DNA of 43,111 nt from an uncultured Bacteroidales bacterium (GTDB lineage Bacteria; Bacteroidota; Bacteroidia; Bacteroidales; Bacteroidaceae), in assembly GCA_902760315.1 (NCBI GenBank), contig CACWFV010000042.1:1-43111 (forward strand), given 5' to 3'. Shown here one piece after another: positions 23,451 through 30,846 of this stretch (positions are counted from its first letter, which is position 1; each line of letters opens with the position of its first letter). The position numbers were made by a program, and so were the translations under genes. The notes below the pieces were generated by a model that saw only the letters and a program-made list of their open reading frames with translations, searched no databases and had not been told where the DNA came from.

Positions 23451-25429
23451 AGAAATTATTCACACTCACTGCCCTGTTCATGCTATGCCTGACCACGATG
23501 AACGGACAGAACCTGAAATTTGGCAAGCCCACCGACGAAGAAATGACCATGACCGTCTATGACGCCGACAAGGACGCCACAGCCGTAGTGCTCTGCCAGT
23601 TGACCAGTGTCGGCTACACCATGGATCTAAACAACTACATGGTCGACTACAACGTTAAGACGCGCATCAAGGTACTAAAAGATGAAGGCAAAGACGTTGC
23701 CAACATCAGTATCACCTATATGGACAATAGAAAGCGTCAATACGCTCAGGAGAATATTGATGAGTTCAAAGCCACGGCCTATAACCTGGAGAACGGCAAA
23801 GTGAGAAAAACGAAAATCGGTCAGGACAAGCTCTTCAAGGAGCGTGTTGATGAAGACTATGTGGTGGCCAAAGCTGCCATCCCCCAGGTCAAGGCCGGTA
23901 CCGTTATTGAGTATGAATACGTATTGCGCAGCAATGTGTTCTATCGCATCCACGACTGGGAGGCACAGAAAGACATCCCTGTAGCTTACACCAACTATCG
24001 GTTGGAGATACCTGCTAGGCTCATGTTCAATGTGGAGACCAGCGGCATCTTCCCACTACAGAGCACCGTCACCCAAGGAACGTTGGTCTACCAGACCAGC
24101 AGCGACGCCATGGCTCGGAAAGGGAAGTGCCCCACCAACATCTACAACTGTACAGGCCGTAACTTTCCGGCACTGAAGAAAGACGACTACGTATGGAACA
24201 TACGCGACTACTATACCAAGGTCACCGCTGAATTGCAGCGGCTGAACTACAGCGACGGCACTTATGAAGACATGCGTAAGAATTGGGAACAGGTAGACGA
24301 CGTGCTCTATGACCATCCCGACTTCGGAGAACGTCTCTACAAGCACAGCAAATACCGCGAAGAACTGCTGGCCAGCGGCATCAGCGAGATCGTCGACCTG
24401 AAAGACAAAGTGGCTGCCACCTTCAACTTTCTGCGCCAGCGTCTGGTATGGAATGGTGAATATGAATTGGCCATCAAGTCGCAGTCAGACATTGTGAAGA
24501 ATGGCAGCGGAACCAATGCCGACCTGAACATGATGCTTATCAACATGCTGAGCGACGTGGGCGTCAAGGCTTATCCGGCAGTGATGAGTACACGCCGTCA
24601 CGGACGCATTCCCAAGACCTACCCGACGCTGAACAAGCTAAACACTTTCATCGTGGCCGTACCCTACGGCAGTTCGTGGATATATGTCGACGCCTCATCT
24701 GCTGATGGCTACCTGAACGTGTTGCCAGCCAATCTCTATACCGACCAGGTGCGCATTCTGCAGAAGGGTGCCGCCAGCCAGTGGGTGAATCTGCAAAAGA
24801 TAGGCGAGGCCCGTACCCAACTTACCATCAAGGCATCGCTGACGGCTGACGGCGTATTGAAGGGCGAGCAGACGGCTGTCTACACTGGTAACGCCGCAGC
24901 CCAGGAGCGCATCCGTTTCCGCCAGGCCACTGACAGCACTGCCTTCATCACGTCCAAGGCCACCCAAGAGGGTTTGACCATCACCAGCTGCAACATTGAC
25001 GGAATACACGACTTCTCTCCCACCGTCACTGAGGTGACTCAGTTCACCAAACAAGGCACTATTGCCGACGGTCATATCTATATCAATCCCTTCACCGAAC
25101 TGCCCGTCACCAGCAATCCCTTTTCTGATAAGGAGCGCATGCTGCCCGTGGAGTTCCCGTACCGCAGTGGTTACAGCATCAACATCCAGCTAGAACTGCC
25201 CGAAGGATGGCAGTTGGAGGAGTTGCCCCAGGGTGTCAGGGCTTCAGCCCACAAGAGTGCTTCTGGTCACATCATCTATTCCTCGGAAGACAAGCACAAC
25301 GTCACCATCAACTACCAGTTCCGCATCAGCAATGTCTGTTGCGACAACACGCAGTACGATGCACTGCGTCAGCTCTTCGACCTCTTTGCCAACCATGCCA
25401 AAGACATGTTGGTAGTCAAGAAACTGTGA
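23447..25429 (+). CDS. DUF3857 / transglutaminase-like exported protein, catalytic Cys absent (third paralogue)
   Basis: The 660-residue protein has a signal peptide (MKKLFTLTALFMLCLTTMNG) and mature start LKFGKPTDEEMTMTVYDADKDATA, which parallels the first paralogue. The domain order is the same: DUF3857, transglutaminase-like, and a C-terminal beta domain with EFPYRSGYSINIQLELPEGW. The nucleophile position is Ala358 in GSGTNADLNMMLINML, so the domain is predicted to be inactive. Its ATG overlaps the stop of the second paralogue (ATGA). The most economical reading is that this gene and the first arose by duplication around the active member. It is probably envelope-located. It ends 7 bases from a convergent hydrolase gene. 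Confidence 0.85.
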   Translation: MKKLFTLTALFMLCLTTMNGQNLKFGKPTDEEMTMTVYDADKDATAVVLCQLTSVGYTMDLNNYMVDYNVKTRIKVLKDEGKDVANISITYMDNRKRQYAQENIDEFKATAYNLENGKVRKTKIGQDKLFKERVDEDYVVAKAAIPQVKAGTVIEYEYVLRSNVFYRIHDWEAQKDIPVAYTNYRLEIPARLMFNVETSGIFPLQSTVTQGTLVYQTSSDAMARKGKCPTNIYNCTGRNFPALKKDDYVWNIRDYYTKVTAELQRLNYSDGTYEDMRKNWEQVDDVLYDHPDFGERLYKHSKYREELLASGISEIVDLKDKVAATFNFLRQRLVWNGEYELAIKSQSDIVKNGSGTNADLNMMLINMLSDVGVKAYPAVMSTRRHGRIPKTYPTLNKLNTFIVAVPYGSSWIYVDASSADGYLNVLPANLYTDQVRILQKGAASQWVNLQKIGEARTQLTIKASLTADGVLKGEQTAVYTGNAAAQERIRFRQATDSTAFITSKATQEGLTITSCNIDGIHDFSPTVTEVTQFTKQGTIADGHIYINPFTELPVTSNPFSDKERMLPVEFPYRSGYSINIQLELPEGWQLEELPQGVRASAHKSASGHIIYSSEDKHNVTINYQFRISNVCCDNTQYDALRQLFDLFANHAKDMLVVKKL

Positions 25430-25436
25430 CGATGGT

Positions 25437-26618
25437 CTACAACCGGCGGCGGAAGAAGTCGGCTACGCGCTGCTGGGCCTCAACGGGACAGCTGTGGCTG
25501 ATGGGCCACAGCTCTGTCTCCAACAGGCGGTCGGCGCCCTGCGACTGCCAGACGTCGTGCATGATGCGGAAGGCCTTCTCCACACCCGCTACAGGGAATA
25601 GCTTGTCCTCCGTGCCATTGATGAAGAGCATGGCCTTCGGACAGGCTATGCTCGCAATGTGCGGATAGTCCAGCCAACGGCGCAAGCCTGGCAGACAGTT
25701 GGCGAAGCCGCCATTCTCCGTACGCTTGTATTTAAAGGAGAGCTGCTCGTCGGTAGTCACCATCCAGCAGATGCTGGCCGCTGCCTTGACGCGGTCCGAC
25801 AGGGCTGCCAACATCCAGGCACGATAGGCTCCCATCGACCACCCGGTGCAGCCAATCCTGTTGGCGTCGACCTCCGGCTGCCGGGCCAGCCACTCGGTAG
25901 CTGCCAAGTCGTCGTAGGTCATATAGGCGGAGAGGTCAATGCCATACATCATCATGTTGCCCGCTATCATGTCGTACTTGTCGCGCCGCGGTCCCTCCTG
26001 CTGCCCGCGCTCGCCCCACATGGGAGCATCGGTAGCCAGCACCACATAGCCCTGACGTGCCAGATAGTCGCCAAAATACTGGCCACCATAACCCGCCAGC
26101 CACTCGTCGGCATCGCGCACGACGGTGCTGTCCTCGCAGGCCAGTGGCCGGACGACTTTCTCCTTACCGATAAACAAATGGGCTCCATGGTCGTGCAACA
26201 CGTTGACGGCAGGGAACGGTCCCTTACCGTCAGGTATCAGCAGGTAGGCGGGAACATCATAATAGCGGCTCAGCCGAATGTATAGCTTGCGGGCACGATA
26301 GCCGTCACGCTGTTCCTCGCTGACCACCTCCACGCTGACACCGCCTGCGGGTGGTGGAGGCGGTGGCGTGAGCATACAGTCGAAAACCTTCTGGCGAGCC
26401 ACATGGCGCCACGCCTGAAAGTCGGTCAGTTCGCTTTGGCCCCACGCCAGCGGATAGTGCAGGTCAGCCAACAGCGAGTCGGCATACACCGGCAGGTTAC
26501 GCCGGAACTCATAGCGGTCACGTTGCTGCTTGCTTAAGGGTTGCGACAAAACAGCCACCACCTGTAGCAGGGGTAGCAGCATGAGCAGCAACGGTCTGGC
26601 TATTCGGCGGAGAAGCAT
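25437..26618 (-). CDS. Secreted alpha/beta hydrolase (dienelactone hydrolase/acetyl-xylan-esterase-like)
   Basis: The 393-residue protein has an N-terminal signal or anchor (LLLMLLPLLQVVAVLSQ) and an alpha/beta hydrolase fold. The nucleophile Ser is in GCTGWSMGAYRAW, the acid in INGTEDKLFPVAG and the His in WPISHSCPVE. The region VPAYLLIPDGKGPFPAVNVLHDHGAH fits the large-esterase group (abhydrolase_7/DLH-like). A six-proline run (TPPPPPPAGG) separates an N-terminal helical part from the catalytic core. Related enzymes deacetylate xylan or cleave other esters; no carbohydrate genes flank it, so the substrate is unknown. It follows the receiver gene by 12 bases on the same strand, which suggests one transcript. 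Confidence 0.82.
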   Translation of the reverse strand: MLLRRIARPLLLMLLPLLQVVAVLSQPLSKQQRDRYEFRRNLPVYADSLLADLHYPLAWGQSELTDFQAWRHVARQKVFDCMLTPPPPPPAGGVSVEVVSEEQRDGYRARKLYIRLSRYYDVPAYLLIPDGKGPFPAVNVLHDHGAHLFIGKEKVVRPLACEDSTVVRDADEWLAGYGGQYFGDYLARQGYVVLATDAPMWGERGQQEGPRRDKYDMIAGNMMMYGIDLSAYMTYDDLAATEWLARQPEVDANRIGCTGWSMGAYRAWMLAALSDRVKAAASICWMVTTDEQLSFKYKRTENGGFANCLPGLRRWLDYPHIASIACPKAMLFINGTEDKLFPVAGVEKAFRIMHDVWQSQGADRLLETELWPISHSCPVEAQQRVADFFRRRL

Positions 26619-26630
26619 TTCTTCTCTCCT

Positions 26631-26984
26631 TTATCCCAGAAACTCGCCAATTACCTTCAAGCACTCAGCAGCACTGACAGGCTTGGCCAGGAAAGCATTG
26701 CAACCGGCATCCATCGCCTGCTGGCGGTCGCTGTCGAAGGCATTAGCCGTCAGTGCAATGATAGGCATGTCGGGCAGTTTGGCCTTGATCTGGCGCGTAG
26801 CCTCCAGACCGCCCATGCGTGGCATCTTCAGGTCCATCAGTATCAAGTCCGGGTGTTCTGTTTCAGACTTCTCTACAGCCTCCACACCATTGACAGCACG
26901 ACAGAGCTCATACTTACTCTTAAGAATAAAAGTCATTAGCAGATAATTGCTGTCATTATCTTCTGCAACAAGGATTCTTTTCAT
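26631..26984 (-). CDS. Single-domain response regulator (CheY-like receiver)
   Basis: The 117-residue protein is a bare receiver domain. The acidic pocket is Glu8/Asp9, the phospho-acceptor is Asp51 in LILMDLKMP, the switch Thr is Thr79 (ALTAN) and the Lys is Lys101 (LAKPV). There is no output domain or DNA-binding region. The sequence resembles receivers attached to hybrid histidine kinases. It could be a phosphate shuttle or sink for a kinase encoded elsewhere, as no kinase gene is in the window. It leads a two-gene unit with a secreted hydrolase and diverges from metF. Confidence 0.9.
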   Translation of the reverse strand: MKRILVAEDNDSNYLLMTFILKSKYELCRAVNGVEAVEKSETEHPDLILMDLKMPRMGGLEATRQIKAKLPDMPIIALTANAFDSDRQQAMDAGCNAFLAKPVSAAECLKVIGEFLG

Positions 26985-27018
26985 AGCTTTTTTATTTGGT
27001 TGTTACGTTAATAGATTA

Positions 27019-27077
27019 CAAAAGTAACATTTTTCTCTGAATTTCTTTGTATGTTTGCTACTTTTTAACTAATTTTG
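27019..27077. promoter_or_regulatory. Divergent promoters of the receiver gene and metF
   Basis: On the plus strand TTTG (27046-27049), a 20-base spacer and TAATTTTG (27070-27077) form the metF promoter, with a start near 27082. On the minus strand TACTTTTG (27026-27019) serves the receiver gene, with a start near 27014; no -33 match was seen for it. The -33 region of metF lies in the upstream region of the receiver promoter. Confidence 0.65.
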
Positions 27078-27103
27078 TAGCTTTCAAGAGCTAAAAGAGC
27101 GCA

Positions 27104-28060
27104 ATGACAGTAGCAGACTACATCAAACTGGACACCGACGAGAAGCACTTCTCCTTTGAAGTACTGCCGCCACTGAAAGGCAACGGTACGGAGGCGTTGT
27201 TTCAGACCATCGACAAGCTGGCCGTGTTCAATCCGGCATTCATCAATATCACCACCCACCACTCGGAATACGTCTACAAGGAACTCAGCAACGGGCAGTT
27301 CGAGCGCCAGCGCATCCGTCGCCGGCCGGGCACCATCGCCATCGCCGCCGCCATCCAGCACCGCTACGACATTCCGGTAGAGCCACACATCATCTGCAGC
27401 GGACAGACTGTTGAGGACATTGAGTACGAACTGCTGGACCTGCAGTTTCTGGGCATCCGCAACCTCATGCTGCTGCGTGGCGACAAAGCCAAGGAGGACA
27501 ACCGCTTCACACCGACGCCAGGTGGCCATGCCCACACCACGGACCTCATCCGCCAGGTGGCGCGCTTCAACGAGGGTTTCTTTGCCGACGGCACACCCAT
27601 CAAGCATCCCGGTCCGACATTCGACTTCGGTGTGGCCTGCTATCCGGAGAAACACGAGGAGGCTCCCAACCTGGAACGTGACATGGAGTATCTGAAGCAG
27701 AAGCAAGACTTGGGAGCGCAGTATGCCGTGACGCAGCTGTTCTTCGACAACCAGAAATACTTCGACTTCGTCCGCAAGGCGCGCCAGATGGGCATCACCA
27801 TCCCCATCGTACCCGGCATCAAGCCCATGGCCAAGCTGAGTCAGCTGACGGTGGTACCCAAGACGTTCCACTGCGACATTCCGGAGGCACTGGCCAAGGA
27901 GATTGTCAAGTGCACAACCGACGAGCAGGCCCGTCAGCTGGGCATTGAATGGACCACCGCCCAGTGTCAGGAACTCTATGCTGCCGGCATCCACAACATC
28001 CACTTCTACACCGTGTCGGCCGTCGACTCGGTGGTAGAGATAGCAAAACGACTACTATAA
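27104..28060 (+). CDS. metF: Methylenetetrahydrofolate reductase
   Basis: The 318-residue flavoenzyme reduces 5,10-methylene- to 5-methyl-tetrahydrofolate for methionine synthesis. It has the catalytic Glu in FSFEVLPPLKG, INITTHHSEYVY, the flavin-binding LMLLRGDKAKED loop, ACYPEKHEE, and TQLFFDNQKYFDF followed by VPGIKPM. Length and order are those of bacterial MetF (TIM barrel, cytoplasmic). It has its own promoter and is followed at 10 bases by holB, then ricT-like and gldH genes, so they may form one long transcript. No methionine-riboswitch-like structure is evident in the short leader. Confidence 0.94.
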   Translation: MTVADYIKLDTDEKHFSFEVLPPLKGNGTEALFQTIDKLAVFNPAFINITTHHSEYVYKELSNGQFERQRIRRRPGTIAIAAAIQHRYDIPVEPHIICSGQTVEDIEYELLDLQFLGIRNLMLLRGDKAKEDNRFTPTPGGHAHTTDLIRQVARFNEGFFADGTPIKHPGPTFDFGVACYPEKHEEAPNLERDMEYLKQKQDLGAQYAVTQLFFDNQKYFDFVRKARQMGITIPIVPGIKPMAKLSQLTVVPKTFHCDIPEALAKEIVKCTTDEQARQLGIEWTTAQCQELYAAGIHNIHFYTVSAVDSVVEIAKRLL

Positions 28061-28070
28061 GATACATTGA

Positions 28071-29177
28071 ATGTTTGAGCAGGTCATAGGTCAACAGGAC
28101 GTACAACAGCGGCTCATGCAGCTGGTCAGCGAGGAGCGACTGCCCCACGCCCTCATGCTCTGCGGTCCGCAGGGCAGTGGCAAGATGGCACTGGCCATCG
28201 GGTTCGCCAAGGTGCTGCTCTCCAGGACTGCCAACGACGAAGCCATGCTGCGCAAGCTGGAGCACCCCGACCTGCACTTCACCTACCCCACCATCAAGCT
28301 GCCCTCGATGGGTAGTGACCACAAACCCGTCAGCGACGACTTCGCCCAGCAGTGGCACGAGATGGTGATGGGAGGCTACTACTTCACCATGACCGACTGG
28401 CTGGAACAGATGGGCGGCGAGAACCAGCAGGCCATCATCACCGCCGGCGAGAGCGACGCACTCATCCGCAAGCTGTCGCTGAAGTCCAGTCAGGGTGGCT
28501 ACAAGGTCAGCGTCTTCTGGCTGCCTGAGCGCATGAACATCGAGTGCGCCAACAAGATACTGAAACTGCTGGAGGAGCCACCCTCGCAGACCGTCTTCAT
28601 CATGGTGTGCGAGGAACCGGAGAAACTGCTGGACACCATCCGCAGCCGCGTGCAACGCATCGACGTCAAGCGCATCGACACCGACAGCATCTGTCAGGCG
28701 CTGAAAGACAAGCGCGGACTCTCCGACGAACAGGCCCTGCGCATCGGCCGCATGGCTAACGGCAGCTGGCGACAGGCTATGGAACTGCTCACCGCCGATA
28801 CGGAGAACGAGCTCTTCCTGGACCTCTTCCAGTCACTCATGCGACTGGCCTACCAGCGCAAGGTGAAGGAATTGAAACAGTGGAGCGAACAACTGGCATC
28901 CATGGGTCGCGAGCGCCAGAAGCGTTTCCTGGCGTACTTCCTGCGGTTGGTGCGCGAGAACTTCATGTACAACTTCCACGAGCAGCAGCTGTGCTACATG
29001 TCGCAGCGCGAGGAGGACTTCGCCCACAACTTCGCCCGTTTCATCAACGAGGCCAACGTGCTGCCCATCACCGAACTGGTCGACCGTGCCATCCGCGACA
29101 TCGGCCAGAACGCCAATGCCAAGATTGTGTTCTTCGACATGGCGCTGCAGATGATCGTGCTGCTGATTCAGAAATAG
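28071..29177 (+). CDS. holB: DNA polymerase III delta-prime subunit
   Basis: The 368-residue protein is a clamp-loader AAA+ subunit. It has VIGQQDVQQRLMQLVSEERLPHALMLCGPQGSGKMALA (Walker A-like), ECANKILKLLEEPPSQTVFIMV and the sensor region LDTIRSRVQRIDV. The bacterial delta-prime and tau/gamma subunits usually carry a four-cysteine zinc module after the P-loop helix; here that stretch (SRTANDEAMLRKLEHPDLHF) contains no cysteine. The SRC motif is SRV. These changes suggest a structural, non-catalytic role, as expected of delta-prime. The neighbours metF (10 bases) and the PSP1 gene (48 bases) are on the same strand. Confidence 0.87.
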   Translation: MFEQVIGQQDVQQRLMQLVSEERLPHALMLCGPQGSGKMALAIGFAKVLLSRTANDEAMLRKLEHPDLHFTYPTIKLPSMGSDHKPVSDDFAQQWHEMVMGGYYFTMTDWLEQMGGENQQAIITAGESDALIRKLSLKSSQGGYKVSVFWLPERMNIECANKILKLLEEPPSQTVFIMVCEEPEKLLDTIRSRVQRIDVKRIDTDSICQALKDKRGLSDEQALRIGRMANGSWRQAMELLTADTENELFLDLFQSLMRLAYQRKVKELKQWSEQLASMGRERQKRFLAYFLRLVRENFMYNFHEQQLCYMSQREEDFAHNFARFINEANVLPITELVDRAIRDIGQNANAKIVFFDMALQMIVLLIQK

Positions 29178-29181
29178 TAAT

Positions 29182-29217
29182 CGGAGTAATCAGAATAATT
29201 AGAGTAATCAGAATAAT
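29182..29217 (+). repeat. Two 18-bp tandem repeats between holB and the PSP1 gene
   Basis: GAGTAATCAGAATAATTA (29182-29199) is followed directly by a copy with one change (29200-29217), and a partial third unit runs up to the start codon. The repeat is AT-rich and makes up most of the 48-base spacer. It sets the distance between the holB stop and the next ATG; no promoter is seen in it. Confidence 0.8.
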
Positions 29218-29225
29218 CAGAATAT

Positions 29226-30347
29226 ATGGAAAAAGAACTCATGATAATGACCGGCTGCGACCGCGGACTCTGCAAGCATGCAGTAGGCCGCCAGGACCGC
29301 CAGCTGAATACCTACGACTGGCTGGCCGACGTGCCGGGCAACACCGCCACCACCGACCTGGTGGAGGTGCAGTTCAAGCATACCCGCAAGGGCTACTACC
29401 ATAACGTCAACAACCTGCCGCTGAAAAAGGGCGACATCGTGGCGGTGGAGGCCAACCCCGGCCACGACATCGGTGTGGTGTCGCTGACGGGCCGTCTGGC
29501 GCTGATGCAGATGAAGAAGGCTAACCTCAAGTCGGCCGACGACATCCGCCGCGTCTACCGCATCGCACGCCCCGTTGACATGGAGAAATACCAGGAGGCC
29601 AAGTCCAGGGAGCACGCCACGATGATTGAGAGTCGCCAGATAGCCAAGGGACTGGGACTGGACATGAAGATTGGCGACGTGGAGTACCAGGGTGACTGCA
29701 ACAAAGCCATCTTTTACTATATCGCTGACGAGCGCGTAGACTTCCGCCAACTCATCAAGGACCTGGCGGCCACCTTCCACGTACGCATCGAGATGAAGCA
29801 GATAGGTGCACGCCAGGAGGCCGGCCTCATCGGTGGCACCGGTCCCTGCGGACGTGAGCTCTGCTGTGCCACCTGGATGAAGAACTTCGTCAGCGTGGGT
29901 ACTCAGGCTGCCCGCTATCAGGACATCTCGCTGAACCCACAGAAACTGGCGGGTATGTGTGCCAAGCTGAAGTGCTGTCTGAACTACGAGGTCGATGACT
30001 ATGTGGAGGCCAGCCGCCAACTGCCGTCCAAGGAGGTACAACTGCAGACGAAGGACGCCGACTACTACTACTTCAAGGCCGATATCCTGACAGGACTCAT
30101 CACTTACTCTACCGACAAGAACATTGCCGCCAACGTGGAGACCATCACGGCTGAGCGCGCCAAGCAGATTATCGAGATGAACCGCCGCGGCGAGAAACCC
30201 GACAGTCTGCTGCAGGGTAGTGGCCACAAGGCACCTCAAGGTCCTGTCGACCTGGCCACACAGGAGAACATAGCCCGCTTTGACCGTTCGAAGAAGAAAA
30301 AGAAGAAGAAGAACCGCAAGCCACAAAACCATGGCACCGAACAATAA
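29226..30347 (+). CDS. ricT: PSP1 domain protein (RicT/YaaT-like)
   Basis: The 373-residue protein has a PSP1 domain (about 80-230) like RicT (YaaT) of Bacillus. The segments VEVQFKHTRKGYYHNVNNLPLKKGDIVAVE and ADERVDFRQLIKDLA are typical. Four conserved cysteines, in GPCGRELCCATW and MCAKLKCCLNYE, could hold an iron-sulfur cluster as in the Bacillus RicAFT complex, which influences RNA processing. No RicA or RicF genes are seen here. The C-terminus is a lysine-rich tail (SKKKKKKKNRKPQ). Its last 17 bases overlap the start of gldH. The order holB-ricT-gldH is common in Bacteroidota. Family is firm; the cluster role is transferred from Bacillus. Confidence 0.85.
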   Translation: MEKELMIMTGCDRGLCKHAVGRQDRQLNTYDWLADVPGNTATTDLVEVQFKHTRKGYYHNVNNLPLKKGDIVAVEANPGHDIGVVSLTGRLALMQMKKANLKSADDIRRVYRIARPVDMEKYQEAKSREHATMIESRQIAKGLGLDMKIGDVEYQGDCNKAIFYYIADERVDFRQLIKDLAATFHVRIEMKQIGARQEAGLIGGTGPCGRELCCATWMKNFVSVGTQAARYQDISLNPQKLAGMCAKLKCCLNYEVDDYVEASRQLPSKEVQLQTKDADYYYFKADILTGLITYSTDKNIAANVETITAERAKQIIEMNRRGEKPDSLLQGSGHKAPQGPVDLATQENIARFDRSKKKKKKKNRKPQNHGTEQ

Positions 30348-30801
30348 GCCCCGTCTGTTGGCTTTTCTCTTACTGGCGGCATGGCTGCTGACGGCATGTC
30401 AGCGGTCAACCGTCTATTTCCAGTGCAAGGACACTGCCGAAGGTGGCTGGGAGAAGAACGACACGCTCGTCTTCGACACACAGCCCATGAGTGCTGACGC
30501 TACCTATCAGGAGGAGGTGGCGCTGCGCATCAGCAACAACTATCCCTTCATGCGACTGACGCTCATCGTCCAGCAAACCGTCTACCCCGCAGGCCACACA
30601 ACCACCGACACGCTGGACTGCCACCTCTACGACGACCACGGCAATGTCTTGGGTCCCGGCACCGGCCTGCACCAGTTTGTCTTCCCCTTGAAGACGCTGC
30701 CACTCCACCGCAGCGACTCCCTCCACGTCACCATCCATCACGACATGAAGCGCGAAATCCTACCTGGCATCAGCAGTGTCGGCATCAAGGTCAGCAGATA
30801 A
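30331..30801 (+). CDS. gldH: Gliding motility-type lipoprotein GldH
   Basis: The 156-residue protein has a lipoprotein signal with lipobox LTAC (LLAFLLLAAWLLTACQRS). It is followed by a beta-rich domain beginning VYFQCKDTAEGGWEKNDTLVFD and ending GISSVGIKVSR, which matches GldH. In Flavobacterium GldH is needed for gliding; in non-gliding Bacteroidales it persists with an unclear envelope role. The ATG at 30331 gives a proper signal peptide, while a longer frame from 30280 would start with a basic tail and is an artefact of the overlap with the PSP1 gene (17 shared bases). It is the last gene of the metF-holB-ricT-gldH run. Confidence 0.85.
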   Translation: MAPNNKPRLLAFLLLAAWLLTACQRSTVYFQCKDTAEGGWEKNDTLVFDTQPMSADATYQEEVALRISNNYPFMRLTLIVQQTVYPAGHTTTDTLDCHLYDDHGNVLGPGTGLHQFVFPLKTLPLHRSDSLHVTIHHDMKREILPGISSVGIKVSR

Positions 30802-30846
30802 GCTTCAGGCTCACCAGCGGCGGCGTCAGGCTCAAAAGATAAATGG

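Noticed and set aside
29217-30344. 375-codon minus-strand frame opposite the PSP1 gene
   Set aside because: Antisense shadow; the plus-strand protein has conserved domains and neighbours in register.
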